Source: Candidatus Zixiibacteriota bacterium (GTDB taxonomy: Bacteria; Zixibacteria; MSB-5A5; GN15; FEB-12). Taken from it: a stretch of 64,000 bases of DNA. Every line of letters begins with the position of its first letter. Position 1 is the first letter of the stretch. The notes under the pieces are model-generated. The model did not search any database, had not been told where the DNA came from, and worked only from the letters and a program-made list of their open reading frames with translations. The translations under genes and the position numbers were made by a program. Shown in pieces: positions 36,001-44,009 of the stretch. The stretch spans positions 310,001 to 374,000 of the forward strand of contig JAOUBJ010000002.1 in NCBI GenBank assembly GCA_029860345.1, read 5' to 3'.

Positions 36001-37647
36001 TCGCAGCAGGCTCCGTTTATGAGCGGAGGCCAATACCTCCACACACCAGTTATGGGGACGGCAGTGGTTCCGGATGGGAACAAGACCTGGATTATCACGT
36101 CCGACGAATGCAGGTGGACAGTCGGGACCGACATGCACAGGTCCGCTAGTGTGCGATGCCTGCAATTGGATTATGCCAACCCCAAGCAAGAATGGCCGCT
36201 GTACCGTCATGACACATACATGACCGGCTGCTACCGCCAGCCCTGGATGGGTGTAATCGATACCAACATTACCTGGCGCGATACTGTCTACTTGTACGGG
36301 GATCTTACTATCTCAGGAGGCGATACCCTCACCGTTAAGGCAGGCACGGTAGTACTTTCACATGATGACGACTTTGGGCGCGCAGGTGGTGATACTACGA
36401 AAGTAGAGTTGACGGTACAAGGTCACCTGAGTATAGAAGGCACCAGTTCCAATCACATTGTCTTTAGTTCACTCGACGGTACCGCTGGAGATTGGTATGG
36501 TATAGTTGTTGATAGCGGCAGTATCTCAATGAACTATGTCGACATCAAGTATGCCTATGCCGGTGTCTACGACAAAGGAAGCAGTACCGATACGATTCTA
36601 AACTGTGTCATCTCTAACAGTGACGTCTACGGTATTCGGACAGAGAACTCCGATCTTCTGATCAAGAACACAACTGTGAAAGACATGACGACCGGTTACG
36701 GGATATATGTGGACTCCTGCCAACCGAGTCTGGTTGACGACTCGGTGATCGCGTGTGAGGAAGGTATATACCTTAAGCGGAGCAAAATGACTCTTGAGGA
36801 TTGTGTCATTGTTGGACCGGGCGCAACCGGTGTACATGTCTGGGCCACTTCGGACAGTGCTGCACATCTGACCGACCTGGAGATCACCGGTAGTTTCACC
36901 CGACACATATACCTGGATGCAACCAGCGCTGAAATCAACAATTGTGTCATTGCATCACCCACCGATTCCACCAGATCAGACTATGGAATCCTGGCCTCAC
37001 TCACTTACGACGTGAAATTGCGAGAGACCGCTATCCACAATTACGATGCAGCCGGGATTTACGCGGGGTTTTGCATCTTTCAAGGCGAGAGTGACGAGTG
37101 GAACTTGGGTGATTATGACACGACGCAGGGGACACACGGTAACAACTCGATCCACACTGATGACGAACCGTCGTATGCCGTCGATGGGCCAACAAGTGGG
37201 CCCAATCTTCTGGCACATGGCAACTACTGGGTTACGTGTCCACATGAAGATACAACCCTGTACCGTCTGGCCGGTACTTACATAGTGTCGGACAGCGCTT
37301 GTCTGGAGACTGACCCCCATGCACCGGCGGGTAAAGCTCAGGTGACCGGCGAACTGGCAAACTTACCGATGCGATTTGAATTATATCCAAACTACCCTAA
37401 CCCTTTCAACCCCTCTACGACTATTCGGTTCGATCTGCCAAAGACAACCGACGTACACTTGGTTGTCTACAATCTTTTGGGACAGAAAGTGATTACACTT
37501 AAGGATGGTGTCATGCCTGCAGGCTGGCATTCAGTAGTTTGGAACGGTCGAAGTGGTGGCGGCAAGCCGGTGGCTTCAGGCGTGTACTTCTACCGCATTG
37601 AAACCGACTTCGACGTAAGCAGCAAGAAGATGATGCTCATAAAGTAG
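33049..37647 (+). CDS. Large secreted S8-like / FG-GAP / beta-helix protein with Por-type sorting tail
   Basis: A 1532-residue exported protein. The signal peptide is at 1-27, and GGAGGAGG precedes the ATG; the frame opens earlier, inside the promoter. Residues about 150-470 resemble a subtilisin: HFHETPSAGVAAA (His) and GGSSAASPMMAG (Ser) are recognisable. Where VIDTG would carry the catalytic Asp, the sequence reads IYAGD, so activity is uncertain. Four or more FG-GAP/VCBS repeats follow (LGDLDGDGAMDIL, ISDLDMDGSLDVI, VGDLDGDGFPELA), then a right-handed parallel beta-helix (about 1075-1420). The final 90 residues (YPNYPNPFNPSTTIRFDLP ... GVYFYRIETD) form a FlgD/Por-secretion sorting domain. 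It is the main gene of the tRNA-flanked segment. Confidence 0.82.
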   Translation: MQIRRGLAIVWMIAIALLAVISASVLGEETRVNDRFFIKFASIPPFDTDTGDVLEHDSLDSDVYDLLNDYNCDSLKKWYSVLQNCNMAQWYTAFHSGRPELGNLEDTMLALGAIETVDYYDTGCVCEETSWPPDDPDYKDNQEFLFRFLNLDSAHMIETGDTSIIIAIYAGDPYQWSHEDLKPNLWVHPGEDLNSNGTLEPWWDTLDSNGVYGDFDGLDNDSDGFIDNLIGGYYSLDDIKEAETVGHFHETPSAGVAAAVDNFKGGRGACPDCRLAGWSRHQDADSVPEMLIREGVRILNKSRVCRERSEDKLFNDFLEELADSNGTYCKSGGNYVGLACCSGAPTCVAGFGFADTVPDSNSLLVASYSTGHDVAFALPASDVYWTTRMQSGYGGFGGSSAASPMMAGIYGLMMSYDLHNDTIDWTIDSITNRLAASCTPIEPLLVNAPPEVIGGFGYGYPNVYQAMTVRGTYNAYRLSHQRLTLLDTLEAVKRPYWAGDSLTLVFGWKCDVKDLDSVRVTLISPDLTLDFIDATTLFEDVARSSVYEDTLSFVVPLSAEANEPYQLMLVMSGSDGYVDTISVPGIVLCPRPEYSVTDLTTSPTQIPPPFYAYPTAANVDADASLEVLFYKTDSLYCLDLGTGVAETGFPKYCDIVPSQTNGIVSPALGDLDGDGAMDILYSPSEYSITVVDGDGSALTGWSTKTFSARHLCSPVISDLDMDGSLDVILVTGDSLHCFDNQGNAVSGFPKATAGYAPKTSPSVGDLDGDGFPELAFVSDGGLEIFDALCDTSRYINTDFSGNRNTKMGDINIDGRLELLVPDVFPDSTLGHLVVVAYDADSGFTTKDTLLYGSPTRPFLPRNNDTCGFDGYSLADVTGNGFPNATAINNLEVEYASYADCWMYFDSAGGQQTLLDNQEFLKSFNHFQQNDLTEHSMSHVTYCNLDGDSDMDMLYSCVGGHYLYGHNIDGDPLFGNSLRVVFDFRSQQAPFMSGGQYLHTPVMGTAVVPDGNKTWIITSDECRWTVGTDMHRSASVRCLQLDYANPKQEWPLYRHDTYMTGCYRQPWMGVIDTNITWRDTVYLYGDLTISGGDTLTVKAGTVVLSHDDDFGRAGGDTTKVELTVQGHLSIEGTSSNHIVFSSLDGTAGDWYGIVVDSGSISMNYVDIKYAYAGVYDKGSSTDTILNCVISNSDVYGIRTENSDLLIKNTTVKDMTTGYGIYVDSCQPSLVDDSVIACEEGIYLKRSKMTLEDCVIVGPGATGVHVWATSDSAAHLTDLEITGSFTRHIYLDATSAEINNCVIASPTDSTRSDYGILASLTYDVKLRETAIHNYDAAGIYAGFCIFQGESDEWNLGDYDTTQGTHGNNSIHTDDEPSYAVDGPTSGPNLLAHGNYWVTCPHEDTTLYRLAGTYIVSDSACLETDPHAPAGKAQVTGELANLPMRFELYPNYPNPFNPSTTIRFDLPKTTDVHLVVYNLLGQKVITLKDGVMPAGWHSVVWNGRSGGGKPVASGVYFYRIETDFDVSSKKMMLIK

Positions 37648-37665
37648 TGAGAGAGGATGATTGTC

Positions 37666-38214
37666 ATGAGAATCAGATTATTCTGTATACTAATGGTAGC
37701 GACGCTAATGACTGGCGGTAGTGCTGAGGCGTCGTACAAAGGAAATCTTGAGGTTACTAAGGCCGCATTTATCACGAACACTGACAGCACCGATACGCGC
37801 AGTTTGGTAAAGTTTGAGCTGGACAGTACGGTTTTGGGAATGGATATCAACTATGCCGTTATCGAAGTGCAGTTTGCCACTCCCACTGACAGTGCTGAGC
37901 ATTTCGTAGTAACTCTGTTTCCCATGAAGGAGGCCTGGTCTGAGAATGTCAAGTGGTCATCGGGGTTGACCAAAGCCGGCGGCGACTTCCACGATGATGT
38001 TGGTATTGCTATTCCTGTTTCTGCGAAGAAAGGATATAAGGCACGCGTCAATATCTCTGAGATCCTGCAGTTGTGGGCGGACAGCAAGATAACCAACAAT
38101 GGGTTTATCTTGGTGAGTGCTCAGAAAACGAGGGGAACAGGTAAGCTGCAACTCAGTGATGGTAAGCCCGACAACGCTGTATCTGGCGTTGAGGTCCGCT
38201 TCGGACCGAAGTGA
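37666..38214 (+). CDS. Exported DNRLRE-like beta-sandwich protein
   Basis: A 182-residue exported protein. The signal peptide (RIRLFCILMVATLMTGGSAEA) is followed by one beta domain whose order of motifs (RSLVKFELDSTVLG, AVIEVQF, LFPMKEAWSENVKWSSG, ARVNISEILQLWADSK, NNGFILVSA) resembles DNRLRE domains found in surface-assembly proteins. ATG 37666 is preferred because GAGAGG touches the earlier ATG at 37657 too closely. It follows the large S8-like protein after 18 bases and is probably co-transcribed with it. It may be an accessory of that protein; no enzymatic motif is visible. Confidence 0.7.
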   Translation: MRIRLFCILMVATLMTGGSAEASYKGNLEVTKAAFITNTDSTDTRSLVKFELDSTVLGMDINYAVIEVQFATPTDSAEHFVVTLFPMKEAWSENVKWSSGLTKAGGDFHDDVGIAIPVSAKKGYKARVNISEILQLWADSKITNNGFILVSAQKTRGTGKLQLSDGKPDNAVSGVEVRFGPK

Positions 38215-38457
38215 AGTGGCTGAGTTCCTTGCTGTCCCGCGGATCGCCTCGCGTGATCGGCGGGTACAGATGCGTCGCTTTCGTACTTGATTTGGTAGGA
38301 ATGATGCTGCGAGTCTTCGCATGCATTCAACCGTGCAGTCCGTAGAATCTCCGCGGACTGTTAGGGGTTTGGGCTAAGCTCCTGAGGCATCTTCGCTCAA
38401 CCGACAACAGTTTCAAGGTTGCGGGCTCTCAGTTAAGCGCGTATCGTATGCACGTTT

Positions 38458-38500
38458 GACGGAGTGGTGGAAATGGAAGACACCAGGGACTTCACGTCCC
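38458..38500 (+). pseudogene. Degenerate tRNA-Leu 5-prime half
   Basis: It matches the first 36 bases of the intact tRNA-Leu with several changes, then departs (CTTCACG in the anticodon loop) and has no T arm. The 25 bases upstream also match those upstream of the intact gene, so this is a decayed tandem duplicate. It is not a functional tRNA. Confidence 0.7.
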
Positions 38501-38571
38501 GGGGAGCGTCGAAGATCGTTTGCCTTGGCTTGGACCGATTTGGGCTGACTTGGATCACTTTGGACTTAAAA

Positions 38572-38712
38572 TGGAAAATCGCAAAAATCGCAAGTGACTG
38601 CGCCACAACGAAACTTGATGTACGTCAGGGGAATACAGCGATTACTTATACATATGTATTAACCCCTGTTTGCCTTGATTTGGCTCAACTATGGACACTC
38701 TATGGACACCGG
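38572..38712 (+). repeat. Element-end repeat, copy B
   Basis: It begins GGACTTAAAA and ends with paired TATGGACAC boxes. It is similar throughout to 30199-30349 and ends 54 bases before the intact tRNA-Leu. Confidence 0.65.
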
Positions 38713-38765
38713 GCCTAAAAAGCAGGTTGCGGAATCCTGGTTAAGTGCTTATCGTACGAAGGTTT

Positions 38766-38851
38766 GCCGGAGTGGTGGAATTGGTAGACACCAGGGACTT
38801 AAAATCCCTTGGTTCGTTAGAACCGTGCCGGTTCAAGTCCGGCCTCCGGCA
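38766..38851 (+). tRNA. tRNA-Leu(UAA)
   Basis: A complete 86-base class II tRNA. The acceptor stem GCCGGAG/CTCCGGC, the D arm, the anticodon stem AGGGA/TCCCT with loop CTTAAAA (anticodon UAA), the long variable arm and the T arm GCCGG-TTCAAGT-CCGGC all fold. The discriminator base is A, as leucine tRNAs require. CCA is not encoded. Two 5-prime-half copies lie upstream (30170, 38458), and pieces of its 3-prime end are repeated downstream. Confidence 0.95.
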
Positions 38852-39140
38852 CTGATAAATCAGGTCTTTTGAAATTCGGAAGAGTCGGTGCGGTTTCGAG
38901 GAGTATTGTAGGCAAAGAAAGTGGCCTGCCACTCCGGCCTCCGGCACTGACTGATAAATCAGTTTTTTGGAAGCACGAGAACTCGGTGTGGTCTCAAGAG
39001 GTAGAACAACCAAAGAAAAGGGTTCGCCACTCCGGCCTCCGGCACTGACTGATAAATCAGTTTTTTGGAAGCAGGAGAACTCGGTGTGGTTTTGAGAAGT
39101 ATTGTAGCTAAGGAAAGTGGCCTGCCACTCCGACCTCGGC
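38838..39140 (+). repeat. Tandem 95-98-bp repeats carrying the tRNA 3-prime end
   Basis: The tRNA tail TCCGGCCTCCGGCA starts at 38838, 38933 and 39031, with a degenerate fourth at 39129. Each of the first three is followed by a small CTGATAAATCAG hairpin (with TTTTTT in two copies) and a GTGGCCTGCCAC-like palindrome. It is probably a tRNA terminator unit multiplied by slippage. No gene lies in 38215-39239. Confidence 0.8.
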
Positions 39141-39239
39141 TGTTGATATGCAAACCAGCCTCTCGTGGGCTGAGATAGCAAGACAGGCGCAAGTAAGTAC
39201 CATCACAGAAAAAAGTGGCTTGCCACACAGGAGTCCAAA

Positions 39240-41354
39240 ATGCCAAGAGGCTTAGTTCTTTCGTTCATTGCAGCCGCCAGCCTACTGCCGGGCAGTGCTC
39301 TGGTACACGCAGTCAGTGCGTCGCTGGTCCAGTTTGAAAGCCACCACATTCAGATCAAGCTCGATGTCCCCGCACATAGCGCGACAATCGCCGACAATGG
39401 CGTGATGAAGGTAACCCAAGGAACAAACCTGTTCTACCTGCGCAACTCAGCAGAGATCGAATCGTTCGCGCTCGATGGAACACCGGTGACCAGTTTCTTT
39501 GCCTCCAGTGTGGCCGATGCGCCTTTAACCGATAAATTGGCTGAAGAGATACGCGAGCGAGAGATGGATGAGAAAGTGCACGTGGTTCGATTCGAGCGTG
39601 ACAAAGATGCCTCGGTCGAATTCTCACTGCGTTACACTTCGGAATTCAACGAAGACCCAAGTAACATGCGCTTCTCCCGTGAACGAGTCGGGGGAGAGGT
39701 AACGGGAACAATTCTCGACAAAGGTGCCTATCTCAGCGGCGGATCGTATTTCTATCCGACGGGTGATGAAGACCTTGTCAGTTTCAAACTCACCGCCGAT
39801 ATCCCCGACACCTGGGAATCGATCAGCGATGGCAACCAGGTTACATCGGAGTCTCGTGACGGTCGCAAGATTCAGACCTGGGAGAATCCGTTCAAGTCCG
39901 ACGGATGCATGTTCATGGCCGCGCCGTATGTGCTTAAGTCCGTCATGGTCGACAGCGTGGAAGTCTGGTGCTACTTCTTTGAGGCCGACACCGGACTGTT
40001 CGAAGAGTATCTCCCGGCTACGGCAGATTATATTGAAATGTACACCGAGTTGATCGGTCCATACCCGTACCAGCGGTTCACCGTCGCCGAGAATTTCTTC
40101 CCGACCGGTTACGGCATGCCGGCCTGGACACTGCTCGGTCAGCGCGTGTTACAGATGCCGTTCATTGTCAAGACGTCGTTGGGACACGAGGTACTTCACA
40201 ACTGGTGGGGGAATTCGGTCTATGTCGATTACGACCGCGGCAACTGGTGCGAAGGGTTGACCGTGTACGGAGCAGATTATCGCTACAAGCTGATGCAATC
40301 GGAAGATGCGGCCAAGAGTTATCGCAAAGATATCCTCAAGCAGTTCGTCAGCTACGTTAATAGTGAGAACGATTTTCCTCTGCGCGAGTTCACCTCGCGT
40401 TCGAGTCCCGACACGCGCAGTATCGGCTACGGCAAGGCGATGATGGTTTTCCACATGATTGAAGAAGAGATCGGCACAGAGCCGTTTTTCGAGGCGTGGA
40501 AGCTTGTCTACAGGCGTCACATCGAACAGAAGATCGGCTGGGAAGAGTGGATCGCCGCCTTTGAAGAAACAAGCGGAGCGGACCTCTCTCACATCATCCC
40601 GCAGTGGATCGACCGGGCGGGGGCGCCTACGATCGCGCTGGGCGGGGCAAGGAAAAGTGACGACAATGTATCCGCCGTGGTATCGCAGTCAGCGGAGCAA
40701 ATTTACAGGATCAAAATACCAGTCCGCTTGTCCGGACCCGACGTTGCAATGGATACGTCCTTCGCATTGACAGGTGCCTCGACCGACTTTAGCGCGGTCA
40801 TTCAGGGCAGTTCTTCGGCCCTCGAAATTGATCCCGACTTCCATCTTTTCCGAAAACTCTACCCGGAAGAAGTCGAACCCATTGTCTCATCGGTTATGGG
40901 GAAAGATGATCGTCAATACTTCACACCGGATAGCCGCATAGACGTGGTCGTATTGTTCGCAGAATTTGGCACGAACATCGAAGATGACAGTGTTGCCGTT
41001 CAGACGATGAGCGCCTTTGCGAACGCCGACCAAACCTGCGCTCAGATTGTACTCAACCCGGCTGAACTGCCCGAGTATCTGAAGAACAAGGTTGTCCTCA
41101 CCAGTCAGACCGCGACTATCCAGGGAACCGAGTACCCGCGCAAAGGACACACGTTGGTGCTGACTGGTCAGAACTGGGAGGGGCACGACCGGTGTATGGT
41201 GATCATCACAACCGACTTCGCATCGCTACCGAGACTTGGACAGTTGATTCCGCATTACGGTAAGTACTCGTTGCTCGTGTTCAAAGGAACACGCAACATC
41301 GGTAAGGGACAGTGGGAGGTCGACTCCTCGCCCTTGAAAGTCTCGTTGCAATGA
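39240..41354 (+). CDS. Secreted M1-like (gluzincin) metallopeptidase
   Basis: A 704-residue exported protein. A signal peptide (about 1-25) precedes an N-terminal beta domain (to about 270). The catalytic region reads GHEVLHNWWGN near residue 320: HExxH, with the downstream glutamate in NWCEGL, 17 residues after the second His where M1 enzymes usually have 18. A helical stretch with SIGYGKAMMVFHMIEEE follows, as in aminopeptidase N relatives. The last 230 residues form a separate C-terminal domain of unclear function. AGGAG lies six bases before ATG. It may degrade peptides in the periplasm or outside. No GxMEN exopeptidase motif is evident, though PTGYGMPAW occupies its place. Confidence 0.85.
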   Translation: MPRGLVLSFIAAASLLPGSALVHAVSASLVQFESHHIQIKLDVPAHSATIADNGVMKVTQGTNLFYLRNSAEIESFALDGTPVTSFFASSVADAPLTDKLAEEIREREMDEKVHVVRFERDKDASVEFSLRYTSEFNEDPSNMRFSRERVGGEVTGTILDKGAYLSGGSYFYPTGDEDLVSFKLTADIPDTWESISDGNQVTSESRDGRKIQTWENPFKSDGCMFMAAPYVLKSVMVDSVEVWCYFFEADTGLFEEYLPATADYIEMYTELIGPYPYQRFTVAENFFPTGYGMPAWTLLGQRVLQMPFIVKTSLGHEVLHNWWGNSVYVDYDRGNWCEGLTVYGADYRYKLMQSEDAAKSYRKDILKQFVSYVNSENDFPLREFTSRSSPDTRSIGYGKAMMVFHMIEEEIGTEPFFEAWKLVYRRHIEQKIGWEEWIAAFEETSGADLSHIIPQWIDRAGAPTIALGGARKSDDNVSAVVSQSAEQIYRIKIPVRLSGPDVAMDTSFALTGASTDFSAVIQGSSSALEIDPDFHLFRKLYPEEVEPIVSSVMGKDDRQYFTPDSRIDVVVLFAEFGTNIEDDSVAVQTMSAFANADQTCAQIVLNPAELPEYLKNKVVLTSQTATIQGTEYPRKGHTLVLTGQNWEGHDRCMVIITTDFASLPRLGQLIPHYGKYSLLVFKGTRNIGKGQWEVDSSPLKVSLQ

Positions 41355-41420
41355 CACTCGGACAGTATGGTGCCCGCGCACCATTCTTGACCGCCAAGCC
41401 CACAAACCCTACCTTAAGGT

Positions 41421-42917
41421 ATGTGGAAGAAGCTGATCTTCTCGGTTGTGTCGTTTGTCCTGTTGCTGGCGCTGGCCGAACTGGCGGCTCGGCAGGTTGA
41501 AGAGAATGTCAGTGAACAGGCTGATCGTGCAGATATCCCAAGCGGTTGGCAGCAAGGCTTCTTCGCCAATGTCTTCGATTGGCATGAGCCCGACCCGGAA
41601 CTGTTGTGGCGGCTGAAGCCCGATCTGAACAACCAGTACATTCGCACCAACTCAAGCCACACCATTGGACCAGAAGTAGCTATTCCCAAGCCAGCCAATA
41701 CATGGCGTATACTCATATTGGGCGATTCATCCCCTTTGGGATTGGGTCTTAAGTCCTATGATCACAGTTTCGGGGTCCAGCTGCAGCGGCTTCTTCAGGA
41801 CTCATTAGGGTCAGATCGAAGGATCGAACTTGTCAACGCCTCAGTGGCCGGTTACTCCAGCGAACAACTCAGGCGCTACCTGGCAATGCATGGCGAGATA
41901 CTGGAACCGGATGTGGTCATTCTATATTGTGGAAACAACGACGCCTCGATTTCCGGTTTTTGTACCGATCAAGAACTGTTGGAAACGCAGCGCTTAAAAT
42001 GGCTGCGACAACAGCTATCGTGCCTGGCTCTCTTTCGAATGGTGCGCGCTATTGTCGGTGGGGACAGACAGGCCACTTCATACGATGGACGGGAGTTTAA
42101 GGTCAGGGTGTCACCGCGGCGATTTGGCGAGAACCTGACACAGATAGCGAAGCAATGCCGACGCCTGGGTTGTATGCTCATCGTGGTCAAACCACCGGTG
42201 CCACTCATGTGGCCGGCCGGACTTCAGTTCAAAATGTTCACCACGGTAAAAGACTCAGTGGGACACCTTATAGTAGCGCCGACATTGGCCGCCAGTTTGA
42301 ACCGACCGATTCGATACTGCCTGGAACGCAACCGAATGCCCGCCTGGTATGGTGAGCCCAACAGGATAACACGATTGATCTATGCCTCGGCCTACAGGGA
42401 CAAGCTGGCCCCCGACTCGGCTGTTGCCTACTACCGAAAGAAACTAAAGGCCGATCCAAACTCCGCAATCTCGCTCAACAACCTTGGTGTTGCTCACTGG
42501 GAGCGTGGTGAATACGATAGTGCCGATCATTGCTTGCGAGTGGCCAGACAGGCATACGTTCAAGAATCGGTTGCTCCGTCAACCGAAGTATCACAGGCGT
42601 TGGGATCGGTTTTTCTGTTCAACATCGGTATCAACCTACTTGCCGCCGGACTGTCCTCGGCACCAGACACAGCTGAGGCGATGGCTCATCTCGATTCCGC
42701 CTTACAAGCAGATTATCTGTCGCTAAGGGTGAAGCGCACCTATCTAAACCAGATCGACAGCCTTGGCCGACAGAATCCAGGCGTTGAGGTGATCGATATG
42801 CCGACGATCTTTACCGATAACGGCGGCGAGTCACTGTTTATCGATCATTGTCACCCCACCAGGGAGGGCCATCGGTTGATCGCGCGCGAGTTGTATGAGA
42901 CCTTAGTCGGTCGTTAG
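41421..42917 (+). CDS. SGNH-hydrolase-fold membrane protein with TPR segment
   Basis: A 498-residue protein with one N-terminal helix (about 5-20) that is either a signal anchor or an uncleaved signal. SGNH blocks are in order: ILILGDSSPLGLG (Ser nucleophile, near residue 97), VNASVAGYSS (Gly), YCGNNDASISG (Asn) and DHCHPTREGH (Asp/His dyad, near 478). Between blocks III and V sits a TPR-like helical pair (SAISLNNLGVAHWERGEYDSADHCL). Such proteins remove or add acyl groups on surface polysaccharides or lipids. The gene is 66 bases after the metallopeptidase gene, with no clear link of function. Confidence 0.85.
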   Translation: MWKKLIFSVVSFVLLLALAELAARQVEENVSEQADRADIPSGWQQGFFANVFDWHEPDPELLWRLKPDLNNQYIRTNSSHTIGPEVAIPKPANTWRILILGDSSPLGLGLKSYDHSFGVQLQRLLQDSLGSDRRIELVNASVAGYSSEQLRRYLAMHGEILEPDVVILYCGNNDASISGFCTDQELLETQRLKWLRQQLSCLALFRMVRAIVGGDRQATSYDGREFKVRVSPRRFGENLTQIAKQCRRLGCMLIVVKPPVPLMWPAGLQFKMFTTVKDSVGHLIVAPTLAASLNRPIRYCLERNRMPAWYGEPNRITRLIYASAYRDKLAPDSAVAYYRKKLKADPNSAISLNNLGVAHWERGEYDSADHCLRVARQAYVQESVAPSTEVSQALGSVFLFNIGINLLAAGLSSAPDTAEAMAHLDSALQADYLSLRVKRTYLNQIDSLGRQNPGVEVIDMPTIFTDNGGESLFIDHCHPTREGHRLIARELYETLVGR

Positions 42918-42931
42918 TATGTCCCTCCGGC

Positions 42932-42960
42932 TTGACACATGATGTCGATGATCTTATCTT
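42932..42960 (+). promoter_or_regulatory. Promoter of the small exported protein
   Basis: TTGACA, 17 bases, TATCTT, 25 bases before the start at 42986. It is one of the best-matching promoters in the window. Confidence 0.75.
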
Positions 42961-42985
42961 CGTTACGAAGACAAGGAGTAATGAG

Positions 42986-43492
42986 ATGTTGAAGACTGTT
43001 AATCCCAAGATTGCTTTGATCATTGCGATAGTATTGTCCGCGGCTGGATGGTCGTGTGAAAAAGCGACGACTCCCGAAGGTGATCCACCGGTCAATCTGA
43101 CTCAATTCCAAGGTACCTGGCAGGGCTCGATCCGGATCGTTCGCGCCGGCGACTGCCAACTCAACAACAAAGACACGCTCCTTATCAACGACACTCGCCT
43201 TTACTGGACTGTCGACGCCGACGGATATGTCTCAGCCAACGAGGACCATTTCTTTACAAGTTGGAGCGGTAAGATCTGGCCGAGCCTGGGTGTGGAGTTG
43301 GTCAAAATCAACAACTGGTCTCAGGGAGGTACCACCGGTTGTGATTGCGTTGACTCCGACACTACAGAGTACTTGACCACCATCGTTCGGAACGCAGGTG
43401 GCGCCTACGAAATAAACATGACCTCAACCGAGACCTGGTGCCCGCCAAACGAAGGTCGCTTTGTGGTCAAGTATAGTCTCACCAAGCAATAG
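42986..43492 (+). CDS. Small exported protein, possible lipoprotein
   Basis: A 168-residue protein with its own promoter and AAGGAG seven bases before ATG. The N-terminal hydrophobic segment ends AGWSCEKATTPEGDPP. The cysteine is placed as in a lipoprotein, although the lipobox is not canonical. The mature part looks like one small beta barrel (FQGTWQGSIRIV ... LYWTVDADGYVS ... WSGKIWPSLGVELVKI) with four further cysteines, including a CDCVD pair and WCPP near the end. That layout recalls lipocalin-like or META-like folds, but no family can be named. Confidence 0.7.
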   Translation: MLKTVNPKIALIIAIVLSAAGWSCEKATTPEGDPPVNLTQFQGTWQGSIRIVRAGDCQLNNKDTLLINDTRLYWTVDADGYVSANEDHFFTSWSGKIWPSLGVELVKINNWSQGGTTGCDCVDSDTTEYLTTIVRNAGGAYEINMTSTETWCPPNEGRFVVKYSLTKQ

Positions 43493-43557
43493 AGAGCAGG
43501 CCGGGGAGTCTTCACGATGTGGCTGAGTCTTCAGGGGAGCGGTCAAGACGTCCGTGC

Positions 43558-43606
43558 CCTCGTCATTACGAACCATCCGCCACTGGCGGAGAAGCGCGGC
43601 AATCTG
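43558..43606 (-). repeat. Dispersed repeat, copy 2
   Basis: CTCGTCATTACG ... GGCGGAGAAGCGCGGCAATCT is the reverse complement, with changes, of part of 22170-22250. Confidence 0.6.
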
Positions 43607-43728
43607 ATTCTACCAGCATCTGTCATTCCAGCGAAAACAGGAATCCAGTCTCTGGACCTGTAGGACAAAGTCCTTTTTGCGGTTCTGCCACACATCGGAT
43701 AAGGACGGATTCACCCTTCGACTCCGCT

Positions 43729-43791
43729 CAGGGTGAGGTTGTGAAGCCTCAGGGTGAGGTTGTGAAGCCTCAGGGTGAGGTTGTAATGCCT
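43729..43791 (+). repeat. Three 21-bp tandem repeats
   Basis: CAGGGTGAGGTTGTGAAGCC is repeated at 43729, 43750 and 43771 with a period of 21; the third copy has two changes. Confidence 0.8.
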
Positions 43792-43852
43792 TATTGTGAG
43801 GCCATGGGTCGCGCAACCCATAGAAGCCATTCATGGCTGATTTGTTGTGGGT

Positions 43853-43878
43853 GGTGTTGGGCGACCCCGCCCGACACC
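43853..43878 (-). repeat. REP-like hairpin element, copy 2
   Basis: An 11-bp stem (GGTGTTGGGCG / CGCCCGACACC) with loop ACCC. It is the inverted counterpart of 9803-9831. Confidence 0.65.
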
Positions 43879-44009
43879 TGCCAGCCAACCCGCTTGCCGT
43901 CAGGCGAGTCGCCTGACAGCACCTGCAATGCAACACACTCGACTGATTTCTTCAAAAAACCTCACGTCGGGACCACGCAATGGGTCGAATGAGGTATCCC
44001 GGCAAGCAC

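Larger units (their letters stand above)
43493..44009. other. Repeat-rich intergenic region, no gene
   Basis: The plus-strand frame through this stretch consists of repeats and is not credible as a gene. It holds four kinds of repeat, listed separately where boundaries are clear, plus TGTCATTCCAGCGAAAACAG at 43620, a sequence type dispersed in many bacterial genomes. Confidence 0.6.

Noticed and set aside
38458-38500. Possible selenocysteine tRNA because the broken copy shows TCA in the anticodon loop
   Set aside because: It lacks a T arm and acceptor partner and aligns as a decayed tRNA-Leu duplicate.
38838-39140. CRISPR-like array
   Set aside because: The units are about 98 bases with nearly the same content throughout, not short repeats with unique spacers, and no cas genes are present.
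43519-43992. 157-residue plus-strand frame
   Set aside because: It is composed of dispersed and tandem repeats, has no signal or motif, and includes a 21-bp repeat that keeps the frame open by chance.
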